Source: an uncultured Bacilli bacterium
Lineage (GTDB): Bacteria > Bacillota_I > Bacilli_A > RF39 > UBA660
Length of the DNA: 20,481 nt
NCBI GenBank assembly: GCA_934086775.1
Contig: CAKOIJ010000018.1
Span: 1-20,481, forward strand
Reading direction: 5' to 3'
The translations under genes and the position numbers were made by a program. A model generated the notes under the pieces. It ran no database searches. It saw nothing but the letters and a program-made list of their open reading frames with translations, and had not been told where the DNA came from. How positions within the stretch are numbered: the first letter of the stretch is position 1; every line of letters begins with the position of its first letter. This document shows positions 16,180-20,481 of this stretch, in pieces.

Positions 16180-17440
16180 TTAGAAAATCCTTTAACTTTT
16201 TAGCTCTTGATGGATGTCTTAATTTTCTTAAAGCTTTAGCTTCTATTTGTCTAATTCTCTCCCTAGTAACGCCAAAACGTTTACCAACTTCTTCTAATGT
16301 ATGACATGTTCCATCGTAAAGTCCAAAGCGAAGTTCTAACACTTCTTCTTCTCTTTTAGTAAGAGTTTCAAGTACACCCTTTAACTCTTGTTTAAGCATT
16401 GTATAATCAGTATACTCTTCAGGTCCCATTGTTCTTTCATCTGCTAAAAAATCTCCTAAATGAGAGTCATCTTCTTCTCCTATTGGAGTTTCTAAACTAA
16501 CTGGATCCTGACTTATTTTCTTAATTTCAACTATCTTATCAAGAGATAGCCCCATCTTTTTAGCGATTTCTTCTTCAGTAGGTTCTCTATTTAAATCAAG
16601 TGCAAGTTGTCTTTCAACTCTTGCCATTTTATTAATAGTTTCTACCATATGAACAGGAACTCTTATAGTTCTTGCTTGATCTGCTAATGCTCTTGTAATG
16701 GCTTGTCTTATCCACCATGTTGCATATGTACTAAATTTATACCCTTTACCATAATCAAACTTATCTACTGCTTTCATAAGTCCCATATTTCCTTCTTGTA
16801 TTAAATCAAGGAATAATAAACCTCTTCCCACATATCTCTTAGCAATACTAACTACTAATCTTAAATTACTTTCAGCAAGGACTTTTTTAGCTTCTTCATC
16901 TCCATCAGCAATCTTTCTACTCAATTCTTGCTCTTCATCTAAACTAAGTAAACTAATTCTACCTATTTCTTTTAAATACATTCTGACATTATCATTAACA
17001 CTCATATCCTTACTTTCACTAGCAAGTTTTTCTATGTTAAATTCAGGATTTTCCTCTAGTAGTCCTCTATCAGTATCCCCTTCATCTTCACTTCTAACTT
17101 CAATGTTATTTTCATTAAGCGCGTTATAAAGTTCATCTAAACTATTACTATCTAGTTCAAGATTAGAAGTTTTCTTAGCAATTATTTCGTAAGTTAAAAA
17201 ACCTTGTTTCTTACCAAGTTCAACTAATTCATCAATAACATTTTCAAAGTCAGTACTTTTACTTTCTTTAATAACAATATTATTTTCCTTAAGAATTTTA
17301 TTTACTTCCTCTAACTCTTCATCATCAAGAAGCTCTTTACTAGTTATTTCTAAATAAACTTCTTCAGAAATAAAACCGCTTTCTTTACCAGCACTTATAA
17401 GCTCCTCACTACATTTTTTTATCTTAGTTTTCCTTACCAT
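16172..17440 (-). CDS. sigA: Primary sigma factor SigA with duplicated region 1.1
   Basis: Housekeeping sigma-70 factor. Region 1.2 begins at NDNVRMYLKEIG, region 2 has NLRLVVSIAKRYVGRGL, DLIQEGNMGLMKAVDKFDY and the -10 recognition helix KFSTYATWWIRQAITRA. Region 3 and region 4 follow, with EEVGKRFGVTRERIRQIEAK as the -35 recognition helix. Length 422 exceeds Bacillus SigA (371). The extra length is a second copy of the region 1.1 fold: residues 13-57 and 71-115 align without gaps at an offset of 58, with 18 of 45 identities. ATG overlaps the dnaG stop by 7 bp, with AAGGAAG upstream. Middle of the dnaG-sigA-trmK unit. Confidence 0.97.
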   Translation of the reverse strand: MVRKTKIKKCSEELISAGKESGFISEEVYLEITSKELLDDEELEEVNKILKENNIVIKESKSTDFENVIDELVELGKKQGFLTYEIIAKKTSNLELDSNSLDELYNALNENNIEVRSEDEGDTDRGLLEENPEFNIEKLASESKDMSVNDNVRMYLKEIGRISLLSLDEEQELSRKIADGDEEAKKVLAESNLRLVVSIAKRYVGRGLLFLDLIQEGNMGLMKAVDKFDYGKGYKFSTYATWWIRQAITRALADQARTIRVPVHMVETINKMARVERQLALDLNREPTEEEIAKKMGLSLDKIVEIKKISQDPVSLETPIGEEDDSHLGDFLADERTMGPEEYTDYTMLKQELKGVLETLTKREEEVLELRFGLYDGTCHTLEEVGKRFGVTRERIRQIEAKALRKLRHPSRAKKLKDFLID

Positions 17441-19158
17441 TTTAACACTTCCTTTTTAATATTAAATAGCTTTTCAAGAATTTTATTTTGTTCATTCTTA
17501 TCAATGGTATTTTTAAGAAGATTCTTAAGCCTCTCTTCTTCCTTTTGGACTCTTCTTTCTTTGACTCTTAATATATAATCATTTAGTTCCTCTTCAGTAT
17601 AGTTTTCACTTTGGGGATAACTACAAACACTTTTCAAAGTATTATTTAAGTCCTCACGAAGACAAGTGTAACATATAAAGTCCGCATAGTCAAATGTTTT
17701 TTTCTCTTCTTTATAAGAAATTACCGCATCTGCTAGTTTTTTTCTATCAGGATCACACATATAACCCAAATAATTCTCATAATAATCTATAAGTTCTGGA
17801 TTATTCATCATTAAATATAAAAGTCTAATTTCACTAATATCATATTTATTATATTTAACTTTTTTTATAGGCTTTACTTCTCTTTTAACTTCTTTTATAC
17901 TAACATTTTTATTAGTAATTTTAGATTTTATTAAATTAATATCTATATCAAATTTCTTACTTAATTCTTTTATTTTTATTTCTCTTAAAATATCATCATC
18001 TATACTATTTATAACTTTAATACTTTCATTAATATATTTACTTAAGCTAGAAGCATCAGATAAATTAACACCTTTCTTTAAATAATTAAGTTCAAAATCT
18101 ATAAAACTAACTCTGTTATTATAAGCATTTAAAAATGAATCCTTTCCCTCATTAACAATAAGTTCATCAGCATCTTTGTGTCCACTAAATATAATCACAG
18201 TAGGATTAATTCCTTCTTTAAGTAGTAAAGAGCCAATACTTAATGTAGCAGTTTTACCTGCATCATCTTGATCTAGATTAAGTACTACATTTACATTATC
18301 TTTTTTAATAATATTTAAATGTTCTTTAGTAAAGCTAGTCCCCATTAATGCAACAGCATTATCTATACCTATAGAATGAAGCCTTATAACTTCCATAAAA
18401 CCTTCACTAATAATAATCTCTTTCTTCTTTTTTATCTCATTCTTAGCATTATAATAATTATATAAAATACTTCCCTTTTTAAATATATTAGTTTCTTTTG
18501 TGTTAACGTATTTAGGACTATCAGAGTTATCATACTTTCTACCACTAAAACCAACTACATTACCAGAGTTATCTCTAATAGTAAACATTATTCTGTTAAC
18601 AAATAAATCTTTTAAATTACTAGATAGCCCACTTTCTTCTAGTAGTGAGGCACTATATTTTTTACTTAAACCTAAACACAAACCACCTGATAAAGATAAA
18701 CCTATATCAAAATAATCAATAATCTCTTTTGTAAGATTTCTTTTACTTAAATAATCTCTTGCCAAAGAGCCTTCCTTTGTATTTAAGTTGTTCTTATAAT
18801 ATAAAAGAGCAACATTATAAACATCGTATAAATCTTTATAAGGAGAATTAACTTCTTTTTTACTAACTTCTACATTAATATGAGCATTCTTAGCAAGAAT
18901 TTCAATTGCTTCCATAAAACTAATATTTAAATAGTCTTCTACAAATGTAATAACATTACCAGAAGCACCACATACAAAACATTTAAATATTTGCTTATCT
19001 TTACTTATACTCATGGATGGAGAATGATCATCGTGAAAAGGACAAACTGCAAAATAGTTTTTTCCTTTTTGTACTAGTGGCAAATAACTTCCAATTGTAT
19101 CAACTATGTCATTACTTCTTCTGATTTTTTCAATTTCTTCCTGAGTTATTTTTGCCAT
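17434..19158 (-). CDS. dnaG: DNA primase
   Basis: Makes RNA primers for replication. The N-terminal CHC2 zinc domain shows C39, H42, C60 and C63 (CPFHDDHSP and KCFVCGASG). The catalytic Toprim core has ISEGFMEVIRL with its glutamate, VALMGTSFT, and NLDQDDAGKTA with the acidic cluster. The C-terminal third (about 425-574) is the helical DnaB-binding region. At 574 residues it is a little short of the 603 of Bacillus. An AGGAGG ribosome binding site precedes the ATG, 13 nt after the UPF0316 stop. It is followed by overlapping sigA, the classic macromolecular-synthesis arrangement. Confidence 0.97.
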   Translation of the reverse strand: MAKITQEEIEKIRRSNDIVDTIGSYLPLVQKGKNYFAVCPFHDDHSPSMSISKDKQIFKCFVCGASGNVITFVEDYLNISFMEAIEILAKNAHINVEVSKKEVNSPYKDLYDVYNVALLYYKNNLNTKEGSLARDYLSKRNLTKEIIDYFDIGLSLSGGLCLGLSKKYSASLLEESGLSSNLKDLFVNRIMFTIRDNSGNVVGFSGRKYDNSDSPKYVNTKETNIFKKGSILYNYYNAKNEIKKKKEIIISEGFMEVIRLHSIGIDNAVALMGTSFTKEHLNIIKKDNVNVVLNLDQDDAGKTATLSIGSLLLKEGINPTVIIFSGHKDADELIVNEGKDSFLNAYNNRVSFIDFELNYLKKGVNLSDASSLSKYINESIKVINSIDDDILREIKIKELSKKFDIDINLIKSKITNKNVSIKEVKREVKPIKKVKYNKYDISEIRLLYLMMNNPELIDYYENYLGYMCDPDRKKLADAVISYKEEKKTFDYADFICYTCLREDLNNTLKSVCSYPQSENYTEEELNDYILRVKERRVQKEEERLKNLLKNTIDKNEQNKILEKLFNIKKEVLKW

Positions 19159-19171
19159 AAAAACCTCCTAT

Positions 19172-19681
19172 TTAATATCCACCAACTACATACTTATTTT
19201 CACTTACTACTATAAAAGCACGACTATCATTTTCAGTAACTATTTTCTTTAAAAGTGGTAACTTCTTATTAGTAGTTGCAACAAATATCATATACTTATT
19301 ACTAATTAGATCTTTACCTTTTATTCTACTTACACTAACTGCAAAGTTGTTATTCACTAATGCATCTACTACTTCTTTCTTTTGCTTTACAACTATGTTT
19401 ACAGATACATTACTTGTTACAAATCTATCACTCAAATACATTCCAACCATTACCCCACATGCATAACCTGCACTGTAAGAAAGAGCTATTAAAAAAGCAT
19501 TTTCTACTGAATTAAGTGCTTCTCTAACTACAAGAAACCATACAAACACTTGGATAAATGAAGTGATAACTGCATAAGTTGTTTTATCCTTAACCACAAA
19601 TACAGTAGACATAGTTGACAAACTAGTGTCAACTATCCTAGCAATAAAAACTACCAAACATAAAATGACAATATTATCCAT
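19172..19681 (-). CDS. UPF0316 (DUF5698/DUF2179) membrane protein
   Basis: The 169-residue protein has three hydrophobic segments in its first 85 residues. They include the family signature RIVDTSLSTMSTVFVV and a glycine/small-residue stretch SYSAGYACGVMVGMYLSD. A soluble C-terminal DUF2179-type domain follows (about 92-169). Function is unknown; it is a conserved Bacillota family. I chose ATG at 19681, 5-6 nt after AGAGGTG. The in-frame GTG at 19687 would lie against that site. First gene of the unit leading into dnaG-sigA-trmK. Confidence 0.85.
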   Translation of the reverse strand: MDNIVILCLVVFIARIVDTSLSTMSTVFVVKDKTTYAVITSFIQVFVWFLVVREALNSVENAFLIALSYSAGYACGVMVGMYLSDRFVTSNVSVNIVVKQKKEVVDALVNNNFAVSVSRIKGKDLISNKYMIFVATTNKKLPLLKKIVTENDSRAFIVVSENKYVVGGY

Positions 19682-19709
19682 AACCACACCTCTTTTTATT
19701 AATGACTAT

Positions 19710-19738
19710 ATTTTATCAAAAATATCATATCTTGTCTA
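19710..19738 (-). promoter_or_regulatory. SigA-type promoter of the UPF0316-dnaG-sigA-trmK unit
   Basis: TAGACA (19733-19738) and TAAAAT (19710-19715) with a 17-bp spacer, and TGA directly before the -10. It has the same -35 as the ileS promoter. Confidence 0.78.
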
Positions 19739-19772
19739 TTTATTTTTACCAATTTATATTTATTTTATAAGC

Positions 19773-19799
19773 AAAATTGATGCCATAAGCATCAATTTT
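19773..19799 (-). terminator. Intrinsic terminator of the surface-protein gene, overlapping its stop
   Basis: Perfect 11-bp stem AAAATTGATGC/GCATCAATTTT with a 5-nt loop, ending in T residues on the minus strand. The TAA stop (19798-19800) overlaps the base of the stem. Confidence 0.85.
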
Positions 19800-20481
19800 A
19801 ATCATAAACAATTTCATAAGGATACGCACTACTACCATCCCCACTTTTCCAAACTAAATTTCCTTTTAAGCTTATGGTAGGACGAACACCGTTCGAGCGG
19901 CTGACATTGTAGCCGTAGTCGAGGCTGCCAGGGTAGTTCGAACCATCCACAATCCACGAGATAGCATTGTAGCCATCCCAGTCGCGAGGCGACAAGAGCC
20001 ACCACCAGGTACTTCCTGTTATACTCGAACCAGTACTATTTAAATAATACCATACTGATGGATTGTTAGTCCATGCTAAACCTCCTGCATAACTAACTTC
20101 ATCGGCTGTCATGAGTCCTATTGGATATGTTAGCTTTGCTTTTGCATTACTTCCTGAAAATGCATCTTCTGGTGTAGTGCAATCGTATGTTGGTGTCTTA
20201 TTTGTATATAGTCTTGTATATGCAGCATAGTAGAATTCTGAACCAGTTGCACTATATGTTCCACTTGCTACATTTCTATCGTTACAATATACTGCTTCTG
20301 TACTTATATATTTTGTATAACTTGTTAAGTTATTACTATACCACGAGTCTATTACTCCTTTTACTACACTGCTATTTGTATTTTTACGATTATTTTCTAA
20401 AGATCCGCTTGTTCCATACATATAACCTACATACATCGAGTCATTAAATGAATTATTAAATTTACTCGTTCCTATATAACC
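19798..20481 (-). CDS. C-terminal part of a large DUF6273-like, probably surface protein (5' end outside window)
   Basis: The frame stays open to the window edge, giving 227 visible residues; the ATG at 20436 is internal. The text is rich in Tyr, Ser, Asn, Thr and Gly. It contains VGYMYGTSGS, VIDSWYSNNL, YYAAYTRLYTNKTPTYDCTT and LTYPIGLMTADEVSYAGG. It ends with WWWLLSPRDWDG and NGVRPTISL, a pattern I recall from DUF6273 proteins common in gut Bacillota. Such C-terminal ends resemble lectin-like or FGE-like binding folds. Codons for most of the visible part are A/T-ending like the genome, but 19876-19998 is sharply different and looks like a retroelement variable region. Function is not known; a displayed binding protein is inference. 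Confidence 0.75.
   Translation of the reverse strand, partial: GYIGTSKFNNSFNDSMYVGYMYGTSGSLENNRKNTNSSVVKGVIDSWYSNNLTSYTKYISTEAVYCNDRNVASGTYSATGSEFYYAAYTRLYTNKTPTYDCTTPEDAFSGSNAKAKLTYPIGLMTADEVSYAGGLAWTNNPSVWYYLNSTGSSITGSTWWWLLSPRDWDGYNAISWIVDGSNYPGSLDYGYNVSRSNGVRPTISLKGNLVWKSGDGSSAYPYEIVYD
19876..19998 (-). other. Candidate diversity-generating retroelement variable region
   Basis: This 123-bp segment near the 3' end of the surface gene is about 57% GC by hand count, in a window near 30%. Of its 41 codons none ends in A, 28 end in G or C, and many are NNC types (GAC, TAC, GGC, AGC, CGC, AAC). Residues at those codons (Asp, Tyr, Ser, Gly, Arg, Asn) are ones reachable from an AAC or AAT template codon by changing adenines. 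Length and position fit known variable regions. No template repeat or reverse transcriptase is visible here. Confidence 0.5.

Overview
The window is AT-rich, roughly 30% GC or below by eye. It looks like a chromosomal segment of a low-GC Bacillota, probably an uncultured gut Bacilli related to the Erysipelotrichales or RF39-like 'Mollicutes-like' lineages. This rests on Bacillus-type gene orders (prpC-prkC-rsgA-rpe; dnaG-sigA-trmK; pheS-pheT), T-box leaders and strong AGGAGG ribosome binding sites. The code is standard (table 11): tryptophan is TGG throughout and trmK ends in TGA. Taxonomy is inferred. Almost everything lies on the minus strand, so gene order below follows transcription, from high to low coordinates.

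Right end: the C-terminal part of a large repetitive, probably surface protein enters from beyond the window and ends in a terminator. Its last third holds a 123-bp island of about 57% GC with no A-ending codons. This looks like the variable region of a diversity-generating retroelement, but no template repeat or reverse transcriptase is visible. Next is an operon from a clear promoter: UPF0316 membrane protein, dnaG, sigA (with a duplicated region 1.1) and trmK, the last three overlapping. A small plus-strand gene resembling YqfQ converges on trmK. Divergent from it is a DUF5684-like membrane protein.

Middle: a possible small structured RNA is followed by a Phe T-box leader with a 34-bp tandem duplication, then pheS-pheT, then rpmG-efp. 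After efp comes a sporulation group: spoIIIAH-like, gerE and a gerM-like gene. In Bacillus, efp lies just upstream of spoIIIAA-AH, so the efp/spoIIIAH junction here looks like a collapsed spoIIIA locus.

Left part: a plus-strand tRNA-Arg(UCU) with its own promoter shares a two-way terminator with the gerM-like gene. Then comes prpC-prkC-rsgA-rpe (PASTA kinase/phosphatase signalling, ribosome maturation GTPase, pentose phosphate epimerase). Last is an Ile T-box leader driving ileS, whose class I signature is the swapped GXHH form linked to mupirocin hyper-resistance. Several intrinsic terminators contain or abut the stop codon of the gene they end, which suggests a compacted genome.
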